Below, in pieces: positions 49,638-57,538 of a stretch of DNA of 64,000 nt. The stretch's first letter is position 1. The number at the start of each line of letters is the position of its first letter. This stretch comes from SSC4 sp964443225 (lineage in GTDB: Bacteria > Chloroflexota > Anaerolineae > SSC4 > Amarolineaceae). The stretch is taken from positions 36,455 to 100,454 of the forward strand of contig CAYUCC010000010.1 of NCBI GenBank assembly GCA_964443225.1. Reading direction: 5' to 3'. A program made the position numbers and the translations under genes. The notes below the pieces were generated by a model that saw only the letters and a program-made list of their open reading frames with translations, was not told where the DNA came from and searched no databases.

Positions 49638-52631
49638 ATGCCACCACTACAGCTCACCATCAACGGCAGCCCCGTCGCGCTCGAGGTGCCGGCCAGTCGG
49701 TTTCTGGCGGAGGTTTTGCGCTATGATTTGGGCCTGACCGGAACCAAAATCGGCTGTAACGAAGCGGAGTGCGGCGCGTGTACGGTGCTGGTCGATGACG
49801 TGCCGGTCGATTCGTGCATCTATCCGGCCTTCAAGGCGCAGGGCCGGTCCGTAACGACGATCGAGGGTCTGGCCGCCACCACGGGAACAGACGCCGGAAC
49901 GGTGTCGCAGCTGCATCCGCTGCAGCGTGCCTTCATCGAACAGGGGGCCACACAGTGTGGTTTTTGCACACCGGGCATGATCATGATGGCCAGGGCCTTG
50001 CTCGACCAGAACCCTCAGCCCAGTGACGACGACATCCGCCATGCGCTCAAAGATACGTTCTGCCGCTGCACGGGCTACACCAGCATCCTGGCCGCCGTCA
50101 AACAAGCCGCCGATGAGCTGGGCGGCATACCCGCGGCTGCACCGCCCACCCTGCCGGCAACCCAACCACCCCTGGCCGTCGTCGGCCAGCCGCTGCCGCG
50201 GCCCGATGCCGTGGATAAGGTCACCGGTGCCGCCCGCTACACCGACGACTACGTCTTCCCGGGGATGCTCTACGCAAGTACCCTGCGCAGCAGCCTGCCC
50301 CACGCCCGCATCCGTCGCATCGAGACCAGCCGCGCCCTGGCGCTGCCCGGCGTACATGCCGTGCTGACCTGGCAGGATGTGCCAGGTGCCCCCAAACACG
50401 GCCTGGTCGAGCTCGATTGGCCGGTGCTGGTGGGGGGTCCCGAGCCGGCACGCTACACAGGTGATGCAATTGCCATCGTCGCCGCCGATACGCCAGAGAT
50501 TGCCGCCGCCGCGCTGGGCCTGATCGACGTCGACTACGAGCCCCTGCCGGTGATCGACTCGCCAGCTGCGGCGCTGGCGCCCGGGGCGCAGGTGCTGCAT
50601 CCCCAGCGCCCCACCGGCAACCTGCTCAAGCACATCAAGGTGCGCCACGGTGACGTGGCCGCCGGTTTTGCCGCCGCCGACGTTATCGTCGAGCGCACCT
50701 ACCGCACGCCAACCACCGAGCACGCCTTCCTGGAGCCGGAATGTGCCATCGCCGTGCCGCCGGGTGTGCCCAACCCGTACCCGCCGGCCAACGTGTCGCA
50801 GGCCATGGACGACGTCACGGCCGATGAAACCACCGCACACGTCCATCCCAATACCCTCGGGCATCGTGACATGCCGCCTATCCTGCACGACAAGCTCACG
50901 ATTTATGTTGGCTCGCAGATTCCGTACGCCGATCGCGAGCAGGTCGCCAGGTGTCTGGGCGTGCCGGCGAGTGACGTGCGCATCGTCGGCACGCTAATCG
51001 GTGGTGGGTTCGGGGGCAAGGAGGACATTGCCGCGCAGATTCACGTGGCGCTGCTGGCACGTGCCACCGGCCGCGCGGTCAAGATGCTCTACGATCGCGC
51101 CGAATCGCTGCGTTTTCATCCGAAACGGCACGCCACCACCATCCGCGTCAAAACGGGTGCGCGGCGCGATGGCCGCCTGGTGGCGCTTGAAGCCGAGCTG
51201 CTGGGCGACAGCGGCGCCTACGCCTCGCTGGGCGAAAAGGTGATGACGCGAGCCACCACCCACGCCACCGGACCCTACGTCATCCCCCACGTCAAGATCG
51301 ACTGCTATGCCATGTACACCAACAACCCGCCCGCCGGTGCGTTCCGCGGTTTTGGTGTCACCCAATCGGCCTTTGCTGTCGAATCGAACATGGACATCCT
51401 GGCGGAAACGCTCGGCATCGACCCCATCGAGCTGCGCCGGCTGAATGCCCTGCGCGTGGGGGAAACCACCGCCACGGGCCAGCTGCTGCGCGAGAGTGTC
51501 GGTCTGCTCGAGTGCCTGCGCCTGGTGGCAGACGAGATTCGCCAACCGGACAGCCTGACGATGCCAGAGGACAAAGCACCCTTCGACCCAGGGGCCGCAT
51601 CACGCTGGCGGCGTGCCTGGGGACTGGCCGCCGGCTACAAAAATACCGGCCTGGGCGGCGGCGCACCCGACAAAGCCGGCGCCGAGATCGAGGTCTTCGA
51701 CGATGGCTGTGTGGAGATCCGCACCAGCAGCGCCGAGATCGGACAGGGGCTGGTTGGGGTGCTGGCGCAGGTTACAGCCGAGCAACTGGGACTGCCCTAC
51801 GGGCGGGTGCGCGTCCACCTCTCGGACACCGACCTGACGCCCGACGGGGGTCCGACCACCGCCAGCCGGCAGACCTACGTCACCGGCAATGCCGCCCGCC
51901 TGGCCGCCGTGGCGATGCGGGAGCGACTGGCCGCCGCTGCATCCGAGCGGCTGGAGGTGCCACCCGACCGCATTTACTTCTCTGAGGGACTGCTCCACGT
52001 CAAGCCAGAACCGGCCGGCAGCGGCGATGCCGCGTCACGCCGCGTCCCGTTTGCCGACGCCGTGCGATGGCTGCGCGAGGACGGTGGCCCGCTGCAGCTG
52101 ACATACGAGTATTGGGCGCCGGCGACGCAGCCGCTTGGCACAGGCGGTGACATGCACTTTGCCTTCAGTTATGCCGTGCACGCGGCGCTCGTGGAGGTCG
52201 ACACCGCCACCGGCGAAGTCAGGGTACTGCGCGTGGTCAGTGCGCATGACGTGGGTCGCGCCATCAACCCGCTTGCGCTGACCGGCCAGATCGAGGGGGG
52301 CATCGTGATGGGGCTGGGCAACTGCCTGACCGAGGCCTACATCGTGAAGGACGGCATCCCGTGGACCGGGCATCTGGGCCAGTACAAGATGCCGGGTATC
52401 CAGCACACGCCGCGCATGACGACGTTCATCGTGGAGGATGGAACGGCGGACGGGCCATTTGGGGCCAAGGGTGTCGGTGAGATCAGCTCCATCCCGATTA
52501 CGCCGGCGATCACGAATGGAATTTACAACGCCGTGGGGGTACGGGTGTTCAGTTTGCCTGTGGATCAGGATGCGCTGCGGGGTGCGCTTCGTGTGGGGGA
52601 GGGTGAGGTGTATGGGGGGTGGGGGGAGTAG
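49638..52631 (+). CDS. Molybdenum hydroxylase, fused 2Fe-2S/Mo subunit (XdhD-like)
   Basis: A 997-residue fusion. ATG 49638 has GAGGAAACG in front; the frame upstream runs through repeats and is not used. Residues 1-80: plant-type 2Fe-2S (C40, C45, C48, C60). Residues 80-155: second 2Fe-2S domain (CGFC, FCRCTGY). From about 180: Mo domain, with VDKVTGAARYTDD, LIGGGFGGKED, PPAGAFRGFGVTQSAFAVE, and the catalytic Glu in FGAKGVGEISS. A separate FAD subunit precedes it, as in E. coli XdhD/YgfM. An insertion of about 40 residues (starting VPPGVPNPYPPAN) breaks the usual spacing before LTIYVGSQIPY. The substrate (purine, nicotinate or other N-heterocycle) is not known; context favours purines. Confidence 0.9.
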   Translation: MPPLQLTINGSPVALEVPASRFLAEVLRYDLGLTGTKIGCNEAECGACTVLVDDVPVDSCIYPAFKAQGRSVTTIEGLAATTGTDAGTVSQLHPLQRAFIEQGATQCGFCTPGMIMMARALLDQNPQPSDDDIRHALKDTFCRCTGYTSILAAVKQAADELGGIPAAAPPTLPATQPPLAVVGQPLPRPDAVDKVTGAARYTDDYVFPGMLYASTLRSSLPHARIRRIETSRALALPGVHAVLTWQDVPGAPKHGLVELDWPVLVGGPEPARYTGDAIAIVAADTPEIAAAALGLIDVDYEPLPVIDSPAAALAPGAQVLHPQRPTGNLLKHIKVRHGDVAAGFAAADVIVERTYRTPTTEHAFLEPECAIAVPPGVPNPYPPANVSQAMDDVTADETTAHVHPNTLGHRDMPPILHDKLTIYVGSQIPYADREQVARCLGVPASDVRIVGTLIGGGFGGKEDIAAQIHVALLARATGRAVKMLYDRAESLRFHPKRHATTIRVKTGARRDGRLVALEAELLGDSGAYASLGEKVMTRATTHATGPYVIPHVKIDCYAMYTNNPPAGAFRGFGVTQSAFAVESNMDILAETLGIDPIELRRLNALRVGETTATGQLLRESVGLLECLRLVADEIRQPDSLTMPEDKAPFDPGAASRWRRAWGLAAGYKNTGLGGGAPDKAGAEIEVFDDGCVEIRTSSAEIGQGLVGVLAQVTAEQLGLPYGRVRVHLSDTDLTPDGGPTTASRQTYVTGNAARLAAVAMRERLAAAASERLEVPPDRIYFSEGLLHVKPEPAGSGDAASRRVPFADAVRWLREDGGPLQLTYEYWAPATQPLGTGGDMHFAFSYAVHAALVEVDTATGEVRVLRVVSAHDVGRAINPLALTGQIEGGIVMGLGNCLTEAYIVKDGIPWTGHLGQYKMPGIQHTPRMTTFIVEDGTADGPFGAKGVGEISSIPITPAITNGIYNAVGVRVFSLPVDQDALRGALRVGEGEVYGGWGE

Positions 52632-52665
52632 GGGAGTACGGAGTACGGAGTAGGGAGTACGGGGA
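52625..52665. repeat. GGAGTAS heptamer repeat
   Basis: Five to six GGAGTAC/GGAGTAG units overlap the hydroxylase stop codon and fill the gap to the amidohydrolase gene. Same family as 49281-49355. Confidence 0.85.
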
Positions 52666-52683
52666 GCGGATGGGGGCGGGGAT

Positions 52684-54060
52684 ATGGGAACGACACTTAT
52701 AAGCAACGGCAATGTGGTGACGCTGGGGGCGGCCAACCAGGTCATCAATAATGGGGCGGTGGTGGTCGAGGGTGATACGATTGTGGCGGTGGGGGCGGCG
52801 GGTGAGTTGGAGGCGGCCTATCCGGCGGCAGTGCGGATCGATGCGCGGGGGCAGGTGATTATGCCGGGGCAGATTTGTGCGCACACCCATTTTTATGGGG
52901 CGTTTGCGCGTGGATTGTATATCCCGGGTGATCCGCCCAGGGATTTCCCGGAGATTCTGCGCCGGTTGTGGTGGACGCTGGATAAGGCACTGGATGCCGA
53001 GGGGGTTTCGTTGAGTGCGTTGGTCTGCCTGATCGATGCCATCCGCCATGGCACTACGACGCTGATCGATCATCACGCCAGCCCCCATACGATCGAAGGT
53101 TCGTTGGACGTCATCGCCGATGCGGTGACGCAGGTTGGGCTGCGGGCCTGCCTGTGTTATGAGGTGACCGACCGCGATGGTCCGGCGCGTGCGCGGGCGG
53201 GCATTGTCGAAAACGTGCGGTTTTTGACGCGCGTGCGTGAAGAACGGGCAGCGGGCAGTCCGGCGGCGGCGCGGCTGGCGGCGACGTTTGGCCTGCACGC
53301 GTCGCTGACCCTGTCGGACGCGACATTGGCCGACTGCGTGGCTGCCGCGGCGCCGCTGGGGAGCGGGTTCCACATCCACGCCGCCGAAGGCATGGCCGAT
53401 CAGAACGACAGCGCCAGCAAATACCAGCTGCGCACCATCGACCGCCTCGCCCAGCGCGGTATCCTCGGCCCGCGGTCGATCGTTGCCCACGCCATTGCGA
53501 TCGATGCCTGGGAGATGGCGCAGCTGCGCGACAGCGGCACCTGGGTGACGCACCAGCCGCGGTCGAACATGAACAACGCCGTCGGTGTGGCCGACGTGCC
53601 GGCGATGTTACGCGGCGGAGTTAACGTGGCCCTGGGCAACGACGGGTTTTCCAACAACATGTTCACAGAGATGAAATCGGCCTACCTGCTGCACAAGGTC
53701 TGGCGCAGCGACCCGCGCGTGGCCAGTGGCACCGAGATTGCGCAGATGGCCTGGACGAATAACGCCCGCCTGGCCGGCCTCTTTTTCGACAAACCGCTCG
53801 GTGAATTGACGCCGGGGGCGTATGCCGATATCATCCTGCTCGACTACGTGCCGATTACACCGCTCACTGCGGCCAACCTGCCGTGGCACGTGCTGTTCGG
53901 TGCCGACGGCAGCCACGTCACGACCACGATGGTCGCCGGGCAGCTGCTGATGCGTGACCGCCAGCTGCTCTTCCTGGACGAAATGGCAATCGGGGCGCGC
54001 AGTCGCGTGGCCGCCGCCGCCACCTGGGAACGTTTCTGGGCCTTGTCGGCCCAGGCCTGA
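52684..54060 (+). CDS. ssnA: SsnA-like amidohydrolase
   Basis: A 458-residue metal-dependent aminohydrolase of the TrzN/AtzA/guanine-deaminase group. Metal ligands: HTHFYG (His67, His69), GFHIHAAEG, VAHAIAI and ALGNDGFSNN (Asp). The N-terminal ISNGNVVTLG and C-terminal ELTPGAYADIILLDY are the composite beta domain. The GDPPRDFPEILRRLWWTLDKAL segment is typical of SsnA proteins, which accompany selenium- or molybdenum-dependent hydroxylases. It probably deaminates or opens a purine-derived ring. No strong ribosome-binding site (only GGGGCGGGG). It follows the hydroxylase by 52 bp. Confidence 0.85.
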   Translation: MGTTLISNGNVVTLGAANQVINNGAVVVEGDTIVAVGAAGELEAAYPAAVRIDARGQVIMPGQICAHTHFYGAFARGLYIPGDPPRDFPEILRRLWWTLDKALDAEGVSLSALVCLIDAIRHGTTTLIDHHASPHTIEGSLDVIADAVTQVGLRACLCYEVTDRDGPARARAGIVENVRFLTRVREERAAGSPAAARLAATFGLHASLTLSDATLADCVAAAAPLGSGFHIHAAEGMADQNDSASKYQLRTIDRLAQRGILGPRSIVAHAIAIDAWEMAQLRDSGTWVTHQPRSNMNNAVGVADVPAMLRGGVNVALGNDGFSNNMFTEMKSAYLLHKVWRSDPRVASGTEIAQMAWTNNARLAGLFFDKPLGELTPGAYADIILLDYVPITPLTAANLPWHVLFGADGSHVTTTMVAGQLLMRDRQLLFLDEMAIGARSRVAAAATWERFWALSAQA

Positions 54061-54078
54061 TGAAAGGATCGATGGTCT

Positions 54079-54753
54079 GTGACTGAACTTCTGGAAAAAA
54101 CGATTGCTGTGCTCGGCGGCACCGGCGCCGAAGGGTCTGGCCTGGCCATGCGCTGGGCGCGCGCCGGGCTCAAGATCGTGGTTGGCTCGCGCCAGGCCGA
54201 AAAAGGGGCCAGTGCCGCCGCGGCGTACAATGCCCGCATCGGCCCGGTCACCCATCCCATCACCGGCACCGATAATCACAGCGCTGCCGCCGCGGCCGAA
54301 ATCGTCGTGCTGACCGTGCCCTACGCGGCGCACCTGGCGACGTTGGGTGACGTCAAAGACGCGCTGGCGGGCAAAATCCTGATCGACGTCACCGTGCCGC
54401 TGAAGCCACCCAAGGTCAGTGTCGTACAGCTGCCCCCCGCCGGCTCGGCCTGCCAGGAAGCCCAGGATTTTTTGGGGCCAGAGGTGCAGGTTGTGGCGGC
54501 CTTTCAGAACATCTCCGCCGAGCACCTCGGCGACCCCGATCACAGCGTCGACTGCGACGTGCTCGTGGCCGGCAACAGCAAGGAGGCCAAGCTTGTTGCC
54601 ATCGAGCTGGCCCGCCTGGCCGGCCTGGACGCCTTCGACGCCGGACCGCTGCAGAATGCCGGAGTGATCGAGGGACTGACGTCGATCCTGATCGGGATCA
54701 ACATCAGGCTGAAGGCGAAGGGGACGGGGATTCGGCTGACGGGGGATTTTTAG
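54079..54753 (+). CDS. npdG: F420-dependent NADP reductase
   Basis: A 224-residue Rossmann protein. IAVLGGTGAEGSGLAMRWARAG (NADP loop, residues 9-30) and VVGSRQAEKG (NADP 2'-phosphate) open the protein; VVLTVPYAAH, VAAFQNISAEHL and DVLVAGNSKEAK follow, as in Fno/NpdG. It transfers hydride between F420H2 and NADP. GTG 54079 is the start. It lies 18 bp after ssnA, before cofE, so F420 redox chemistry is linked to this cluster by position. Confidence 0.92.
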   Translation: MTELLEKTIAVLGGTGAEGSGLAMRWARAGLKIVVGSRQAEKGASAAAAYNARIGPVTHPITGTDNHSAAAAAEIVVLTVPYAAHLATLGDVKDALAGKILIDVTVPLKPPKVSVVQLPPAGSACQEAQDFLGPEVQVVAAFQNISAEHLGDPDHSVDCDVLVAGNSKEAKLVAIELARLAGLDAFDAGPLQNAGVIEGLTSILIGINIRLKAKGTGIRLTGDF

Positions 54754-54786
54754 ATTTTTGATTTTAGATTTTGGATTTTGGATTGG
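54754..54786. repeat. AT-rich GATTTTG heptamer repeat
   Basis: Five units of GATTTTT/GATTTTA/GATTTTG follow the npdG stop directly. Same 7-bp period as the other arrays but a different unit. Confidence 0.75.
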
Positions 54787-54822
54787 TGTGACTGCTGAAC
54801 GCTGAATCCCTGGAAGGCAATT

Positions 54823-55584
54823 TTGCACCAAATTGTGATTACTGCCCTACCTGCCATCCCCCTCGTTCGTCCTGGTGATGACCTGGCTGAGTTCATCGTG
54901 CAGAGCCTGGCGGACGCCGGGATGGTGCTGCGCGATGATGACGTGATTGTCGTGGCGCAGAAGATCGTCTCGAAGGCCGAAGGTCGTCTTGTGCATTGGC
55001 GCTCGCTCGAGCCATCGGCCCGGGCGGAGGAGCTGGCGGCGGTGACCGGCAAACCGCCGGGGCACGTAGAGGCGATTCTGTCCGACAGCGTCGAGATTCT
55101 GCGCGTGCGCCACGGCGTGCTGATTACGCAGCAGCGGGCGGGTTGGGTCTGCGCCAACGCTGGCGTCGATCACTCCAACGTCGACGGCGACAGCGACGAC
55201 TGCCTGGCGCTGCTGCCGGAGGATGCCGACCGTTCGGCACGTGATCTGCGCGACCGGCTGTATGCGGCAACCGGCGCACGCGTGGCGGTGGTCATCAACG
55301 ATACGCATGGCCGTGCCTGGCGCAACGGTGCGGTTGGCGTGGCCATCGGCGTGGCCGGTCTCAAGCCGGTTACCGACCTGCGCGGCCACCCCGATCTGTT
55401 TGGCATGACCCTGCGCAGCTCCGAGGTCGGCACCGCCGATGAGATCGCCTCGGCCGCCTCACTGCTGATGGGCCAGGCCGACGAGGGACGGCCGGTGGTT
55501 CTGCTGCGCGGCGTGCCGTTCGCGGCCGCCGAGGCCAGTGCGCAGGAGCTGGTACGGCCGAAAGAAATCGATCTCTTCCGCTGA
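54823..55584 (+). CDS. cofE: Coenzyme F420-0:L-glutamate ligase
   Basis: A 253-residue GTP-dependent ligase that adds the glutamate tail to F420. Motifs: PLVRPGDDLAEFIVQSL, DVIVVAQKIVSKAEGR, CANAGVDHSNVD, AVVINDTHGRAWRNGAVGVAIGVAGL and TADEIASAASLLMGQADEGRPVVLLRG. TTG 54823 has GGAAGG about six bases upstream; a GTG four codons later is an alternative. The C-terminal FMN-dependent domain of some fused forms (FbiB) is absent. No other F420 synthesis gene lies in the window. Confidence 0.93.
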   Translation: MHQIVITALPAIPLVRPGDDLAEFIVQSLADAGMVLRDDDVIVVAQKIVSKAEGRLVHWRSLEPSARAEELAAVTGKPPGHVEAILSDSVEILRVRHGVLITQQRAGWVCANAGVDHSNVDGDSDDCLALLPEDADRSARDLRDRLYAATGARVAVVINDTHGRAWRNGAVGVAIGVAGLKPVTDLRGHPDLFGMTLRSSEVGTADEIASAASLLMGQADEGRPVVLLRGVPFAAAEASAQELVRPKEIDLFR

Positions 55585-55605
55585 TGGATAAGTGGACACA
55601 GTCGT

Positions 55606-56493
55606 ATGTGGCGTAGTGCTGAGCAGCGCGAGCGCGCCTGGACCGTGATCGCCGGTCTGGCCCCAACCGCGCTGGTGGCCCTGGTTTTTGTGGTGGTTCC
55701 CCTGGCCATTTCGGCCTACGTCAGCCTGTGGGACTGGCCGCTGCTGCGCCCGGGGCGAACCTTCATCGGGCTGGGCAACTACGCACGGATGCTGCAAACG
55801 CCGGACTTCTGGCAGGCCCTGGGCGTGACCGTGGCCTACGCCGTGGGCACGGTCGGTTTGGGGCTGCCCCTGGCGTTGGGCCTGGCGCTGCTTCTGAACG
55901 GCATCGGGCGCGGGCACGGCTTTTACCGCACGACGCTCTTTCTGCCTACTTTGGTTACGACGGTCATCGCTGCGATCTTCTGGCGCTGGTTCTACCAGCC
56001 CTATACCGGGCCGCTGGGTGCCTTGCTGCGCAGCGTTGGACTGCCGCCAGTGGCCTGGCTCGACGATCCGCAGTGGGCGCTGCCGGCCCTGGTGTTGATG
56101 ACGGTCTGGAAACAGACGGGCTACTTTGTGATCGTCTTTCTGGCCGGGCTGCGCAGCATTCCACCCGAAATCAACGAGGCGGCGCGCCTGGATGGCGCCG
56201 GTTGGCTGGCCGAGCAGTGGCACGTCAACCTGCCGCTGCTGCGCCCGGCGACGACCTTCGTGCTCATTACCGGCACGATCCTGGCGGTCGAAAGTTTTGG
56301 CGCCATCTACGGCCTGACCGGTGGCGGCCCGGCCGGCGCCACCACGACGCTGGTGGTCTATCTGTACGAACGCGCCTTTGCTTTTTCCGAGCTGGGTTAT
56401 GCCTCGGCGCTGGGTTGGGCCTTGTTTGCCCTGCTGTTCCCCCTGATCTGGCTGCAGTTCCGGCGCTGGGGCCGTGAAGGGGCGGGGGGATGA
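55606..56493 (+). CDS. Sugar ABC transporter permease (MalF/UgpA type)
   Basis: A 295-residue membrane protein with six hydrophobic segments, starting with APTALVALVFVVVPLAISAYVSL. The cytoplasmic EAA loop that contacts the ATPase is EINEAARLDGAGWLAEQWHVNLPLLRP. RTFIGLGNYARML is a common MalF-type periplasmic segment. It belongs with the downstream MalG-type permease (ATGA overlap) and, probably, the binding protein at 59647. No ATPase gene is present; a shared one would be needed. Confidence 0.92.
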   Translation: MWRSAEQRERAWTVIAGLAPTALVALVFVVVPLAISAYVSLWDWPLLRPGRTFIGLGNYARMLQTPDFWQALGVTVAYAVGTVGLGLPLALGLALLLNGIGRGHGFYRTTLFLPTLVTTVIAAIFWRWFYQPYTGPLGALLRSVGLPPVAWLDDPQWALPALVLMTVWKQTGYFVIVFLAGLRSIPPEINEAARLDGAGWLAEQWHVNLPLLRPATTFVLITGTILAVESFGAIYGLTGGGPAGATTTLVVYLYERAFAFSELGYASALGWALFALLFPLIWLQFRRWGREGAGG

Positions 56494-57353
56494 CCAGATC
56501 CGTGGTCACTATGGTCTCAGCCCGGGCGCGTTTCCGGGCTGGCAACCTGGCCGCACACGGCGTCCTGCTGGGTGCGGCCCTGCTCGCCCTGCTGCCGTTC
56601 GCCTGGATGCTGCTCATCTCGGTTTCCAACGGGACGGCCGCGGCCCTGGCACCACGGCTGACCTGGACCTGGCCGCCGGACTTGAGTCACTACCTGGAGG
56701 CCTGGCGGGCGATTCCATTGGCTCGCTATTATGTCAACAGTTTGTTCGTGGCGAGCGCCGTGGCGGCCGGGCAGGTGATCACCGCCGTTCTGGCCGGGTA
56801 CGTCTTTGCCCGCCTGCAGTTTCGTGGACGCGACCTGTTGTTCGTGGTATTCCTGGGCACGCTCCTGGTGCCTAACGAAGTCACGCTGCTGCCGGCCTTT
56901 TTGCTGCTGCGCTGGCTGGGCTGGATCGACCGTTACCAGGCGCTGATCGTGCCCTTCCTGGCCTATCCAACGGCCATCTTTTTGCTGCGGCAGTACTATC
57001 TGGGCGTATCGACCGAGCTCGAAGATGCGGCGCGCATCGATGGCTGCACGCGCCTGCAGGTCCTGTGGCACCTGTTCGTGCCCCTGGGGCGTCCGGTCAT
57101 TGCTATCGTCGCCCTGTTCGGCTTCATCTGGACGTGGAAGGCATTCCTGTGGCCGCTGGTGGTGATCCAATCCCCGGCCCGCTACACGATTCCGGTCGGC
57201 CTGGCGGCGCTGCAGAGTGAGCTGGGCACCAACTGGCCGCTGTTGATGGCGGCGACGGCCATTGCCACCGTGCCGGGGCTGGTGCTGTACGTCGTGGGGC
57301 AGCGCTGGCTTGCAGGCGGTGATGCGGTGTTGGCAGCCGAAGGGCCGCCGTAG
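56490..57353 (+). CDS. Sugar ABC transporter permease (MalG/UgpE type)
   Basis: A 287-residue permease. Six helices; EAA loop ELEDAARIDGCTRLQVLWHLFVPLGRP; WKAFLWPLVVIQSPARYTIPVGLAAL near the end is typical of MalG-type partners. It is coupled to the MalF-type gene. The expected binding protein does not follow; a minus-strand pentapeptide gene intervenes. Confidence 0.92.
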   Translation: MTRSVVTMVSARARFRAGNLAAHGVLLGAALLALLPFAWMLLISVSNGTAAALAPRLTWTWPPDLSHYLEAWRAIPLARYYVNSLFVASAVAAGQVITAVLAGYVFARLQFRGRDLLFVVFLGTLLVPNEVTLLPAFLLLRWLGWIDRYQALIVPFLAYPTAIFLLRQYYLGVSTELEDAARIDGCTRLQVLWHLFVPLGRPVIAIVALFGFIWTWKAFLWPLVVIQSPARYTIPVGLAALQSELGTNWPLLMAATAIATVPGLVLYVVGQRWLAGGDAVLAAEGPP

Positions 57354-57390
57354 GTCACGCCGGGGGCTTGTGTCACGCCGGGGGCGTGAC
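57354..57390. repeat. Direct repeat with hairpin after the permease genes
   Basis: GTCACGCCGGGGGC occurs twice (57354-57367 and 57372-57385). The second copy continues to GGCGTGAC, giving an 8-bp stem hairpin. No U-tract. Confidence 0.7.
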
Positions 57391-57427
57391 CTTCGGAGTG
57401 CGGGGTTGTATGCGCAGGAGGACGTAC

Positions 57428-57520
57428 GTGTCTACTGCTGCGCCCAGCAGCGCCGGCAGGACCAACAACCACAGCACCAGCGCTGCGCCGCCCGCCGGTT
57501 GGGCACCGATGGCATCATGA
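57428..57520 (+). CDS. Short ORF with strong ribosome-binding site after the permeases
   Basis: GTG at 57428 follows AGGAGG by six bases and encodes 30 residues (VSTAAPSSAGRTNNHSTSAA...) before TGA. No function is recognisable. It could be a small peptide, or the 5' end of a third operon gene cut by insertion of the adjacent pentapeptide block: deleting everything between two CATCATG heptamers (57513-57519 and 59630-59636) would join this frame to the binding-protein frame. Confidence 0.35.
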   Translation: MSTAAPSSAGRTNNHSTSAAPPAGWAPMAS

Positions 57521-57538
57521 GGTCCAAAGAACAATCAA

